A stretch of DNA of 64,000 nucleotides from Polyporus tsugae (taxonomy: Eukaryota > Basidiomycota > Agaricomycetes > Polyporales > Polyporaceae): NCBI GenBank assembly GCA_024305745.1, contig JAHRBS010000006.1:1986501-2050500 (forward strand). Direction: 5' to 3'. Below are positions 46,314-58,577 of the stretch, in pieces; position 1 is the stretch's first letter; each line of letters begins with the position of its first letter. Under the pieces are notes generated by a model. That model saw only the letters and a program-made list of their open reading frames with translations, searched no databases and had not been told where the DNA came from. The translations under genes and the position numbers were made by a program.

Positions 46314-48443
46314 TCAGTTCTGGTTCTCGATGAGGTTGCTCGATGCCTTGAGGTCCTCGTTGACCATCTCCTTCACGAGCGATTCGAAGTCGACCTTGCG
46401 CTTCCACCCGAGCAGCTTCTCTGCTTTTGCGGGGTTGCCATGCAACAACCTGCATGTGTAAAGCGCCGTCGGTGATCACGAAAGCGGAAAGCAGCACGAT
46501 GAAGCAGAGAATAGACGTACTCGACTTCGGCGGGACGGAAGTACTTCTCGTCGACCTTGACGACCACACGCCCAGTCTTCTCATCGAAGCCCTCCTCGCC
46601 TACCCCCGATCCGCGCCACTTGATCGTGTAGCCGAGGACCGCGAACGACTTCTCGACGAACTCGCGCACGGGGTGCGTCTCGCCCGTCGCGAGCACGAAG
46701 TCCTCTGGACTCTCCTGTTGTAGCATTAACCACATACCCTCGACGTAGTCCTTCGCTGTTCCCGTCCCGCACCGGTCAGCACACATGGTGCGAGAGACGT
46801 CATCGAACGCATGCTTACCGTGCCCCCAGTCACGCTTCGCATCGAGGTTGCCGAGGTAAAGGCACTGCTGCTTGCCGAGGTGGATGTCCGCAACGGCTCG
46901 CGTGATCTTGCGGGTGACGAACGTCCTGCCGCGGCGGGGCGACTCGTGGTTGAAGAGGATACCGTTGCACGCGTACATGCCGTACGCCTCGCGGTAGTTG
47001 ATCGTCATCCAGAATCCGTACAGCTTCGCGACGCCGTACGGCGAGCGGGGGTAGAACGGCGTCTTCTCCGACTGCGGCGTCTCGACGACCTTGCCGTACA
47101 GCTCCGACGTCGACGCCTGATAGAAGCGCACGACTTTCTCGAACCCGCACGTCCGGATCGCATCGAGCAGGCGCAGCGTGCCGAGCGCGTCGACGTCGCC
47201 CGTATACTCGGCCATCTCGAACGAGACCTTGACGTGCGACTGCGCGCCGAGGTTGTACACCTCGGTTGGGCGGACGTTGGCGATGATGTAGACGAGGTTC
47301 GTGGAGTCTGTCAGGTCACCGTAGTGCAGCTTGAACTTCGTGGGCCCTGATGGAAGGTTAGTCTCGAAAAGTATGCACCCTATTGAAAGCTTACGTTCGT
47401 GAAGGTCGACGTAGAGGTCGTTTAGTCGGCTGGTGTTGAAGCTGGAAGAACGACGGATGATACCGTGGACATCATATCCCTTTGCGAGAAGAAGTTCGGC
47501 CCTGTACACGCGAAGGTTAGATGCCATATGTTCATGCAGATGAAGATCGGCACATCGTGTCTCGAGCGCGCATACATGTAGCAGCTTTGTCAATACCGCC
47601 ATCCCCGAAAGGAAGCCAGTCCCCAATCCGCTTCGCTCGATGCCGGCAACCTTACAGTTGGCTCAGTCACAACGGTTAACCCAGACCAGCCGGACTGACC
47701 ACAGTTTATCTGTTCCCAAGACACTTATATCGAGCCGCACGCACGGGTTCGGGTCGAGAAAAATATGCTCCTAACCAACATAGTATACCGCAATATTCCC
47801 AATCTACACCATTGCATGACTGCGCACACACCGCGTTGGTTCCTGCATGCGCGCATACACATCGCTCACGAGGGGTACGCATATATGCACCGCAGTCACC
47901 GCAGGAGATGACCGAGAACTCGCGGAGCCCGTCAAAGATGCCTCGCGCGGGCCACGCATCCGCGGGAGGCATCTTGGTATGAGATTGCCTGTTCTCGGCC
48001 CCTGGTCTGGCGACAGGTGCGAACGCAGGTATAAAAATAACGCTACTGGACGCCGTACTTCCCCTGACAGCACGAAAGTACGCATGTCTGGACAGGGGGA
48101 CGTATATTTCTGCGGTCGCGATGACAGAGGGGAATCGCCCAGCGTTCCCAAAGCGCGCTATGCGCTGCACGGGTGGGTGGCCAAAAGATGCCGCATGAGA
48201 ATGGGCTCTTGCCAAGAAGGCTGCGTATTGAAAACGATGGACGGGAATACTCACAGATACGAACCGTCCTGGCCGGTAATACCTGCGCTCCAATCAGACA
48301 CGATCGCGCGAGCAGGCCGCGGGAGGGCAGAGGATGCACGTACCAGAGATTAGCGCGACCTTGCGCCTGCGATAGTCGACCGCCTGCTCCGGAGTGAGCT
48401 TGGTCGTGAACGGCGCGGGGACGTCAGCGATTTCCGAGTCCAT
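46314..48443 (-). CDS. gmd: GDP-mannose 4,6-dehydratase
   Basis: Turns GDP-D-mannose into GDP-4-keto-6-deoxymannose, the first step to GDP-L-fucose. The start is [20 protein letters not shown] at 48443. Exon 1 ends RRRKVALIS; exon 2 gives [10 protein letters not shown] (NADP site); after a 753-base intron (47502-48254) the chain continues [30 protein letters not shown]. Further blocks are [27 protein letters not shown] (catalytic Ser/Thr and Glu), [12 protein letters not shown] (YxxxK), [38 protein letters not shown] and [19 protein letters not shown]. It ends SSNLIENQN with the stop at 46314-46316. All motifs are intact. It faces away from GDP-L-fucose synthase across about 1.3 kb. Confidence 0.94.
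47502..48254 (-). other. Unusually long intron of GMD
   Basis: The GT donor follows the codons for GSYL and the AG acceptor precedes AELLLAKG, with the frame kept. At 753 bases it is about ten times the usual intron length in this window. No coding motif or terminal repeat was recognised inside. Confidence 0.7.
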
Positions 48444-48688
48444 GGTCGTCGTTCGTGGGTGTGTTGTGGGTGGTGTTGGGAATGGGTGTGGCCGTCAGGA
48501 GGGAAGATGCGGAGGGAGGGCTGCCGATGGACCAAGTGCGTTCTCCGCATTTATTCCAGCTCTTAGCCGCAGACGCCCTCCACTTCTATGGGCGCTCACT
48601 GGACACAGATGATAGATCGTTTCTCGCGATCTCGCCAGTGTTTCCTCATCGCCCCCTCTTCGAAGATGTTGTCCGCAGTAAAGGAGTA
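48444..48688. promoter_or_regulatory. GMD promoter side
   Basis: Short stretch between the GMD start and the TIR element. No clear TATA box seen. Confidence 0.35.
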
Positions 48689-49308
48689 CAGTAGACACCC
48701 TCTTAACGCATACCCCTCGGGAAGGGGTCCGTGGTATGTGTTATTAGGGGTCATGGGTTATGGGAGGCGTCGATATTAGGCGCCCACCAGGACTCCTCCT
48801 TTAACGCCATCTCGCGGAGTCGGGTGACTGCTGCTTGTTGCTGCTCCGGGAGCGCATCGATTGCCTTCTCGAAGTCGGAAGCCTTCTCGAGCACATCCAC
48901 AGCGACATGTTCATCGACGAGGTTCCCTTCCTCATCCAGCCATCGCTCGTCTTCGGAGGTGATCGATTTGTTCTCGGCGCGACGAGCAAGGAGTTGAGAT
49001 TTTCGCAATGCAAAAGTGGCTTCTAGGACCTTAAGCCCTCTTTTGAGGATTTCGATCGCTTTCGGGGCCATAGGGAGGAGCGACAGGGGATTAAGGAACA
49101 ATTTTATTCAACCGCAGCACCGTATGTGCCCAACAATTGAAATTACATAACGTCTAGGTATGCCTTTATCCCGGCCCGAAGGGGTATGCGTATGCGTTAT
49201 CAGGGGATTATGCGTTTTCCCCCCTTCCCCAAGTCGGGAAAGGCCTCGAGCCATGCGTTATAAGGGGTTATGCGTTATGAGAAGTATGCGTTAAGAGGGT
49301 GTCTACTG
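48689..49308. mobile_element. TIR DNA element with TA target duplication and an internal open frame
   Basis: Perfect 25-base inverted ends at 48689-48713 and 49284-49308 start CAGTAGACACCCTCTTAACG and are flanked by TA on both sides, as in pogo/Tc1-mariner elements. Subterminal short repeats of the type ATGCGTTAT(A/C)AGGGG recur near the right end (49190-49290). At 620 bases it is too short for a transposase but encloses a 106-codon frame. It lies inside the space shared by the GMD and GDP-fucose synthase promoters. Confidence 0.88.
48751..49071 (-). CDS. Element-borne small protein, unknown
   Basis: Open frame of 106 codons starting MAPKAIEILKRGLKVLEATF, ending IDASHNP and TGA at 48751-48753; an in-frame ATG 10 codons upstream is an alternative start. 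The product is charged and predicted mostly helical, with a Lys/Arg-rich first third and an acidic centre (SEDERWLDEEGNLVDEH), followed by EKAIDALPEQQQAAVTRLREMAL and a tryptophan pair. It fills the middle of the TIR element. No domain recognised. Whether it is expressed, or is a leftover of a longer transposon protein, cannot be told here. Confidence 0.5.
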   Translation of the reverse strand: MAPKAIEILKRGLKVLEATFALRKSQLLARRAENKSITSEDERWLDEEGNLVDEHVAVDVLEKASDFEKAIDALPEQQQAAVTRLREMALKEESWWAPNIDASHNP

Positions 49309-49310
49309 TA

Positions 49311-49732
49311 CTGGAAGTGGTAAAATTGGCAGTCTGAATACTGAAATCATGATCGCGAGACTCAACGAGACACATATGCATTCAAGTGGAGTGCAGCAAA
49401 GCCAGATCCTGCCATTGGCAGACCTCGAAGATGCGCGCATATGACTCTTCGCGAGCGGCGCCGCATGAGAGCGATTGTCGTGTGGCTTCAGCCTGTACTT
49501 AGACCACATGTAGTTTCGCAAGACGGTGAATCGACTCCGCAAAGATGCGCGCGTGTGTATGTATTCACTCCTGAACGAAGGCGAGGAGCTCGCGAGTGTA
49601 TGAGCGACAAGCGCCCATTGTCGGTATTAGAGGATCTCGGTTGGCGCATCCACCTTCTTCCGCATCCACCTCCCGCCCTTCCTCCATCGATAACCTTTTC
49701 CACTCTCACAACTACCTAAGGCACATCGAACG
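49311..49732. promoter_or_regulatory. Promoter side of GDP-L-fucose synthase
   Basis: About 420 bases between the TIR element and the start codon, with CT-rich sequence (about 49650-49700) just before the start. No other gene. Confidence 0.4.
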
Positions 49733-51271
<1,539 letters not shown>

Positions 51272-51339
51272 GTTCAAGGATATCGTCGTAGAAATCTGTA
51301 ACCCCTTGTAGGGTTTCATACAACAGTGCAATGAAGCAC

Positions 51340-51852
51340 TCACAGAAACTCGGGTGCAACCCTTTGCATGATCGAGAAGAGTCGGAGGTTTGCCTCGGGG
51401 GTCCCAACCATAAATATAATATACCAGAGGACGAGACGTAACGAGCACGAGAACCACATGAACAGCCAGGTGTACCCGACGATCCGCACCCAGCGCCGCG
51501 GTGAACCCTCCTTCCCCTTCAGTTTGGCCACGGACTGGGCCCCAAGGCGACGCGCCACGGCGATGAGGACGTCTCCGAAGGTGATGGCGACGGCGTTGGC
51601 GAGGAAGAAGAGGATCGACAGGCCGAAGGGCGCGCCCGATGGCGAGCTCGCCGAAGCTATGGGACAGGCCGGAGAGGAACAACACGGTGTAGAGCAGCGA
51701 GTACGAGGACTGGTTTATGCCTTTGTCGAATCTGGCGACCGTCTTGCCGCAGGTAGAAACGTTCTACGATGTGAGGGTGTTGTGCGGCATCGTAAACAAG
51801 GCCTTTAGCTCCCGTTTTCGATCAGGTCGGGCCCCATCTCCGGATCCCGATG
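51340..51852 (-). pseudogene. Broken copy of the wax-synthase-like gene
   Basis: The last exon is well kept (RRLGAQSVAK, RRWVRIVGYTWLFMWFS, SIMQRVAPEFL and stop at 51340), and the sequence over the stop codon matches that of the intact gene. One extra base near 51633-51640 shifts the frame after HSFGELAIG. Upstream, about 51809-51852 matches only a piece of exon 1 (GPDLI area, 43449-43495), so most of the gene is deleted. It lies directly after GDP-L-fucose synthase. Confidence 0.8.
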
Positions 51853-51943
51853 CCACTCATAAGTATTAGCGCATACTGGCGAGCTTAAAAAGCGAAACGT
51901 CGCATACACTTGTAGGAGACCCTTCCGATTCTACTAAGTTACT

Positions 51944-53461
51944 GTGACGGCCAACAGGACAGGCGTCTATTATACCAAAAGCGGAAGATGTGCCGAGTTC
52001 GGCAATTTGCACTGCTGTGGGCGCTTAGGGACCATCTTGTGCCACGACGACGTCGACAACGCGCGGTTTGCAACCACTCCGATTTCCGAGCGGGGGTGGG
52101 GTTCTGGGTCGATGCTAACACCATCTCGTATTACCCACGTATTCCTCCAGGTCATCCGACTCAATCGCTCCACGAGCCACCCCATTTGGTGGACCCGTCC
52201 GTTTCACGCCACATCATGCCGTCACGATTCCCCCCACTTCTTCGCCGATAAAGAACGCACGCTGCGGGTCGTCGACCTCCACACACATATGGGGTTCAAC
52301 GACGACCGTCTGTACCAATCAGGCATCGTCCACACCCTGCAACCCAAACGGCTCACGGCCGCAGATGTCCTCTTCGTCCCAGAGGCATCCCACAGAATGG
52401 CTGTTGTCTTCAAACCCCCGCCAGCAGATAACCGCACCTCGGGTGCACCCACGACCAATAATTCATCCCCATCTAGCCCTCCCACCCCCAGTTCTCCCTC
52501 TCCTCAAAGAGTCGTTTTCCGCGCCTCCTTGACGGATCAGCTGGCCATATTCCCTGCTGGTTGGGGCCTTCTGTACTGGCAGGCTCCCTCTCGTGGCACA
52601 TCGGCCGCAGAAGGCGAGGTGCGGTATCGCATCATCGCATCCGTCGCCAGCGAACCTCGGGCGTGGAACACCAAGAAGATCCGAGCCCAGTTCGCGCAAT
52701 CGACAGACTTTTGCACCGAGGATGGCAAGCCCTGGAGCGCCGGTCTTTTCGCCGGCGTCATGCGGAAGATGGCGTACTCGGAGGAACTGGTGTCCAGACA
52801 AGCCATGGCGGACACCCTCTCCGACCACTTCGCCGAAAAGTACATGGAGAAGCGCCGCGTACAGGCAATGACCGACCCCACCCTGGCATTCCTCGACAAA
52901 CTCCCAACCCTCAGCCGCCACAGCATCCTCCCCAACCTCGACCAATTTGCGATCCCAGACGATCCCGAGGTGGCGATACGCGCGTGGGCGGAAGACACGG
53001 CGCCGAGTCGGGTGTACAGCGACGGCGCGTTGCACAAGGAAGGGTGGATGGGCGCTGGCGTCGTACTGCAGCACGTCAGCAAACGCGGCCGCCCTTCCCG
53101 CCGCAAGACCCGACGGGTGCATCTCGGACGAATCCCTCCGTTCCCGTACAACGTCCACGACGCAGAGATCGTCGGGCTGGGGGAGGCGCTCTCACTCGCA
53201 GCGGAGGAGCAGACCCTCACCCGGCTGTCGGTGTACACGGACAGCAGGCTTGCGGTCAACGCTGTCCGCTCGTCTGCTGAGAGACCGGGGCAGTGGCGGC
53301 TGGCGGACCTTGTCTTGCACCGGTACGACTCACTCGTGCGGCGTCATCCGAACGTGGAGGTCATCTTCCGGTGGATTCCGGGTCACAAAGGTATCGAGGG
53401 CAACGAGATAGCGGACTCGCTTGCTAGCAAGGCATCCATGCCGCCACGGACACCGCGTTGA
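51944..53461 (+). CDS. RNase H-domain ORF, retroelement type
   Basis: A single open frame of 505 codons. The last 150 residues form an RNase HI domain with the full acidic set: Asp360 in VYSDGAL, Glu408 in DAEIVGL, Asp433 in VYTDSRL and Asp491 in GNEIADSLA, plus RWIPGHKGIEG. The first 340 residues have no reverse transcriptase motif; they contain FFADKERTLRVVDLHTH and a Ser/Pro-rich stretch. Such RNase H tails belong to LINE-type retroelements of fungi, so this is probably a 5'-truncated or rearranged copy. It starts less than 100 bases from the broken wax synthase, which suggests the insertion helped remove that gene. The exact 5' limit is unclear. Confidence 0.7.
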   Translation: MTANRTGVYYTKSGRCAEFGNLHCCGRLGTILCHDDVDNARFATTPISERGWGSGSMLTPSRITHVFLQVIRLNRSTSHPIWWTRPFHATSCRHDSPHFFADKERTLRVVDLHTHMGFNDDRLYQSGIVHTLQPKRLTAADVLFVPEASHRMAVVFKPPPADNRTSGAPTTNNSSPSSPPTPSSPSPQRVVFRASLTDQLAIFPAGWGLLYWQAPSRGTSAAEGEVRYRIIASVASEPRAWNTKKIRAQFAQSTDFCTEDGKPWSAGLFAGVMRKMAYSEELVSRQAMADTLSDHFAEKYMEKRRVQAMTDPTLAFLDKLPTLSRHSILPNLDQFAIPDDPEVAIRAWAEDTAPSRVYSDGALHKEGWMGAGVVLQHVSKRGRPSRRKTRRVHLGRIPPFPYNVHDAEIVGLGEALSLAAEEQTLTRLSVYTDSRLAVNAVRSSAERPGQWRLADLVLHRYDSLVRRHPNVEVIFRWIPGHKGIEGNEIADSLASKASMPPRTPR

Positions 53462-55058
53462 AGAAGGCACCTTAGACAGGTGGCTCTCGAGGAGGGATCC
53501 TGACCGTTCTGTTGCTCTCTGGGATGTTTAGGGTTACCTGGCTTTCGCTACGATGGGTTTTTATCTTGTCAATCTAATCCCCGTCTCACTAGCCCCCGTC
53601 GCTTCATGTCGACTGAGGAAACACATATTTTGTATTGTATGAGCCTTTATCGATTGATCGAATATTTCGGGGTGAGTTCAACCATCTTCTTTACCTCTGA
53701 TTTTACCATACTAATCGCACATTGAAAGCGTTCCTGACTTCATTTAAATCGTACACGTTGCGCGTGCAGAGGGGTATTGCGGTGGGTGAATTCTTAACCT
53801 CGGGAAGGAGTCGTTGTCACAGCGTCGGTACTCTTCTGCGCGTCACACAGGCCGGCGACCACCGATGTTTTGCGCACACTAGGCTCTGCCCTGAGCTCGT
53901 CAACCACAACCGCCTGTTTACCTTCCTTGGACGAGTTGGAACTCCGCTACCCTCCCTCTTCACCGAAACGCGGCTTCCTGCTCCCTCGTCGGTCATGCAG
54001 GGCCTCCCACCCATCGCAGACCGTACACGGCCGTCGCTGAGTATCGAGTCCTCGGAGCAACCGCGTACAGGACTGCTGCCACGGCGACTGCCACTCCACG
54101 CGCTCGCGTAGGACCGCGTATGCCCGCCGCTCCGCGCACTCGTCGTGAACGAGCGCGTCCTCTCCCCGCTGGCGATGATGGGGATCGCGGCCGCCGAAAC
54201 GCGGTCCACGGGAGCCGCGTGCAGAGGCGAACTTGACACGCGGTCGTGCGCCAGCTCGTTTCCTCGCGTAGCGTAACCTTTACGGCGCCCACATAGGCAT
54301 TGGCACCAACTCGACCTGCGTTGTGGGTGGACGACGACTGTCGTCTGGGTCAGGATGATAGATGTTAGGGGCAAGCGAAGGAGGGTTGGAGGACGATCTG
54401 CAGTGAGTGCGGCAGCGCGTTCCTGGTCATGACCCGGGCTCGAAATTGACTTTCGTAATTCTTCCAGGTCACTATTTAGCGCTGGCCCCCGCACATGTGC
54501 CTGCTCACCAGGCTGTGGTGTGTCAAGCAACATGGTGCGGACGATGCATATGCATACGTGGGATGATTCCCGGATTTGTGTTCTTTGCAAGCTGTGTGCA
54601 ACGAGAGGCACATACCGACCTGACCTTGTCAGATGGGAGACATGGCGAGACGTCTCGAACAACGTCGGTTGACTGACCTTGTAAAAACTCTATCAGTCCA
54701 ATGCTTGTTGCCCGTTCTCCGAGGTTTATCACGATTTTCCGAAACCTACAAGGTGCGGCCTTTCGCGCCTATTGTATCCGGGGGCATTTACCTGCGTCGT
54801 CCTTAACATCACGCTCAGCAGACTCGCTCGCAGACCGAGATGCGCACCAGCAAAGCCTCGGTTGCTTCCGACAATTTCCCGCTGTCTCGCCACCGTTGAA
54901 GCACACGTCGGGAACGCTGGAGGATTGCCCGAAGAAGAGGCTGATGCTCGGCACGACGCGATGGCTATTAACAAACAGATCAGTGCTGGGCAGTACAAGT
55001 AGGCGGGGCTTTGGGGTCCAGCTAGGGCCGACTCTGCACCTCCTCTCAAAACATCAAG
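53462..55058. other. Intergenic, no supported gene
   Basis: About 1.6 kb with one long minus-strand open frame (53817-54662) that is Ser/Arg-rich without motifs. The right end is the promoter of the CBM1 gene. Confidence 0.45.
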
Positions 55059-55969
55059 ATGGTCTCGTCGACGGCTTTCTTTCTCGGGGCAATTTCCATT
55101 GTGGTGAGCGCAGCAGCGCAGAGCACTGCGCCACAATACGGTCAGGTATGTCTCGATCTACGTGAATCTCGTTGTCTTTGTGATGACTTCTTTGCAGTGC
55201 GGCGGGATAGGCTGGACTGGCGCCACTACGTGCCCGGACGGATGGGGGTGCACTGTCTCCAACGAATACTACTCTCAGTGTCTCCCTGGAAGCTCGACGC
55301 CAACGAGCACGATCGCCACTACGAGCGGCGGTAGCTCCCCCACATCGACGGGCACGTCCCCTAGCGCCACCGTCACCCTCGTCCCCGGCAACTCGTTCAT
55401 CCGCGCCGTCGTATGTCCCTCTTCCCCGTTTTCCCACTCCACAGCCTTGCAAATCATGTATTTCCCTTCACGCTCGTTCACAGGAGGACCCGAACTTCCA
55501 CCAGTACCTCCGGTCCGAGGTCCAGAACACCGTCTCGGACGCGGTTCTCGGCGAGCCCGACATCGCTGCGCAGTTCCAGATCACGGACGGCCAGCTCATC
55601 CAGATCCTACCCGACGGCTCGAACCTGTACGCCGCCGTCGAGGCGCGCGCGAACTCGACGGTCGTGAAGCTCAAGATGTCGTGGCAGGACACGCCCGCGA
55701 GCGGGGACAACGCGGGGACGTTCATGTGGAGCGGGGACACCGTGGAGTGGTCGATCGCCACCATCTCGCGACCGCAGTTGAACGTGAGTAACACTACCCG
55801 CTCTTCCCGGGGTGTTTCTGACGTTGTCGGTCAGGCGTGGCTGGTGTGCCCGGACGAGGATGGGAACAAGGACGTGTATATCAACCTCGGGGCGTACGAC
55901 TACGAAACGCCGGCGGGGTGCGCGGACGAGACCATCCATGCGTACACAGGACCGTATGCGACTGCTTGA
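55059..55969 (+). CDS. Secreted CBM1 protein with an unrecognised C-terminal domain
   Basis: Starts [21 protein letters not shown] at 55059, a clear signal peptide. A family 1 cellulose-binding module follows (YGQ, intron, [24 protein letters not shown]) with its cysteines in place. A Ser/Thr-rich linker leads to a domain of about 150 residues: [112 protein letters not shown], ending GPYATA and TGA at 55967-55969. I know no reaction for this domain. The CBM1 points to action on plant cell wall cellulose. Three introns keep the frame. Confidence 0.85.
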
Positions 55970-58577
55970 AAGTAGTAGTGTACGCGATCAGTTTGCATTC
56001 ATTGTGAACGGCGAAAATTGTGTTAGAAATTCGGTCCAAAGCTTGTGGCAGGGGTAGATACCGCCTCGGGAATGATGAAACGTAAACATCATCGTGTCGG
56101 AAGGAGACCAAGCTGTGCATGTGCGCATAGTAATGATGGTGCTCTAGGAAAGAAGGGCAGAGAATAAAGGCAGACAAGGAGTGATACCTTCAAAGGCCGG
56201 GCCGGGGTGCCGGCGGGGTCATTCGCCCTGCGAGTCAGCGGGCAAGCGGTTGTCTCTCTCCCACCGTCTCAAGCTCAAGCTGCGCCAGCCTACGGTCTTG
56301 CAGGTGAGCACACACGCTCACTCTTCAGTGAACGTGGACCGAACTCTATGGTTGGCTGATCGAACATGTTCCTTTCAGCGCCGGTGGAGGGCGAGTCAAG
56401 TCGCGACAACGTGGCACGAATAGGAGGTATCTGCTTGGAGGATGGGACCATTGTCAACTTTCTGCCCGCAGGGCGGTCCCGAGCTTAGTGAGGTGCTTAG
56501 CGAGGTGCGACATTTATGTTTTCACGATGACGTATTTTGGAATGATCAGACGAGGTATGCTTTTCTCGACCTTCGCCCTCTATGGTACACACGCATATCC
56601 TATCCGTGGGTTCCCGTCTTGCCTTAACCCACGACAACCGCCATATGGCGCAGCCGTCGTTGTGAATTATTCACCAGGGCTGACCCGCCGTGTCTTCTCG
56701 TCCTCTTTTTCCCTCCCACGTTTCGCCGTTCAGGGCGGTGGAAGGTCCACTAGCCTGGGGCTTAATCAACTGCCTGTATGCGTGTTTGCTGGCACTAATT
56801 GCCCGCAAACACGCGTACATCACTACCCACGCATTGCTCCGTCGGTCCAATGAGTATCCCTCGTCCAATACCCCTCGACTCCGGGGACTGTTACACATGC
56901 TGACAGACAGTCCCATCCACTGTTTCGGCCCTGTCACGTTGCCAATGTTCATACCCCTTCGGCACTCTGTGCGATCCGACCTTTCCGCTCATTGAGTGTG
57001 GGAACGTCGATCGCGGACACCTCCTCACCCGCATGTTAGCGATTCTCCGGCAGCTACTATTTCACTAGAGCTAATCAGACAGGGCGATCCACCCAGACAA
57101 GCTCACATTGACAACTCCGCGCACTCAATGCAGTCTTCGGAATTGCTCCAGGTACGTCATCCCCTCATCGCATATTGGTTGCCTGATGCCAGCTGCCCTC
57201 GATTCACCGTAGATGACATCCAGCGATAGGCTGGGCCATGACAAGCAGTCGTCCCAGATGTCCCAACGTCAAGGAACGTGCTGCAAATATTCAATTCGTC
57301 TAGCGCAAACGCAGACTTGGACGGACCTCGCAGGCAGTATCGAGCCCTTCGAGAAACAAGTATTAGCTTGGGACGCAATTTGCCAAGAAGCGCATCACAA
57401 TCTGAGCGTGGTAAGTGAAATACGTCTGTTCTCGCAGTGAAAAACACGCTGTCAATATACTTACGACGAGCTCTAATGAATAGCCTCTTCGGCTCCTCCT
57501 GCATCCCTCCCTTCTATTTCCAAATTGCACCCAGCCCATTTTCGGTTCTCCAACCCGACTCCTTCCCATTAATGCGACCTGGCCAGCTCGACGGATCGCG
57601 CTGTGCGTGATAGACTCGCGCCCAGAACGTGGAAACGGGACCCCTTCTTCCCCTTCCATTCCCATGTTCGCCCCCCCTTTTCACCCATTTACGATCCTGT
57701 GGCGCTTCCCACTCCTTAGAGCCCTCATCTCCTTCCGTGGAGCTCTTCTCATACACCCCGAAGGGGCAATCGCTTCGCCTTTGTGGCGTCAGGCAAGCGC
57801 GCATTCAGATCTGGATCCTGGAACGCCGTTACGCGTTCCCCGTACGCTGCGCTATTTTCCCCCCCCCTCTCATGCATGCAACGTGCATTGTGCCCTCATA
57901 TCGTGCCCCAGCGCTCTGCTCGGGCACTGGAAGCCTGATAACGCCGCAGAGTTGCCTCATGGATGGCCCATGTGTCCCCAAAGTTCGAACCGGGAGCTGA
58001 CTGCGTACGTATACTTGCGCAGGGCAGCAGTCAGGCTCGAAGCTCTTGGGAGAAAGAGCGAAAGGGCGGTGCACGACATTCACGTACAGAGTACGTTACC
58101 GTCGGACTCGGATGTCGGCCGACCCGAGGCCGGACGCGGGGCGTGTGGACGGCATGGCATGCGGGGCCCCTGATCTTCTCGAAGGCTGCGTTCAGGACTA
58201 GAAACTCGGCGTGGGGCAGAGTATACGTGTTCGGTCATAAGGTGATAGCATTAATTTACAGTCAAGGGGGGGAGGCGCGGGGGAAATATACAGCACAGAG
58301 ATCTGGTGAATTACTCTATAGTAGGAGAAGAGAAGGACGGCCGATGACGAATGAAAGAGGGAAGGGGCGGCATGCGAGTGGGAGAACGAGACGAAAGGAG
58401 ATGAACGCACTTCGAGATCGGATTGCGGGCGGGGGAGCCTGCCGTCCGAAGAAACTACGGGGTCGAATAGGGTGATCATAGCTCGTCCTGCGATCGTAGG
58501 GGCTTGGAGTATCGGCGCAGCATGATTAATGGGGCCCAAGAATTGGATTTGGGCGGACAGAAGTCGCTGATTGCGGA
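55970..58577. other. Long intergenic stretch, no supported gene
   Basis: 2.6 kb between the 3' ends of two convergent genes. Short open frames on both strands have no motifs; a CT-rich run lies at about 57640-57700. Nothing else seen. Confidence 0.45.

Noticed and set aside
47706..48293. Open frame in the long GMD intron
   Set aside because: No motif, Cys- and Arg-rich mixed composition, and it overlaps a real GMD exon in a wrong frame.
53817..54662. 281-codon minus-strand open frame
   Set aside because: Ser/Arg/Thr-rich with no recognisable domain and no splice-supported partner exons.
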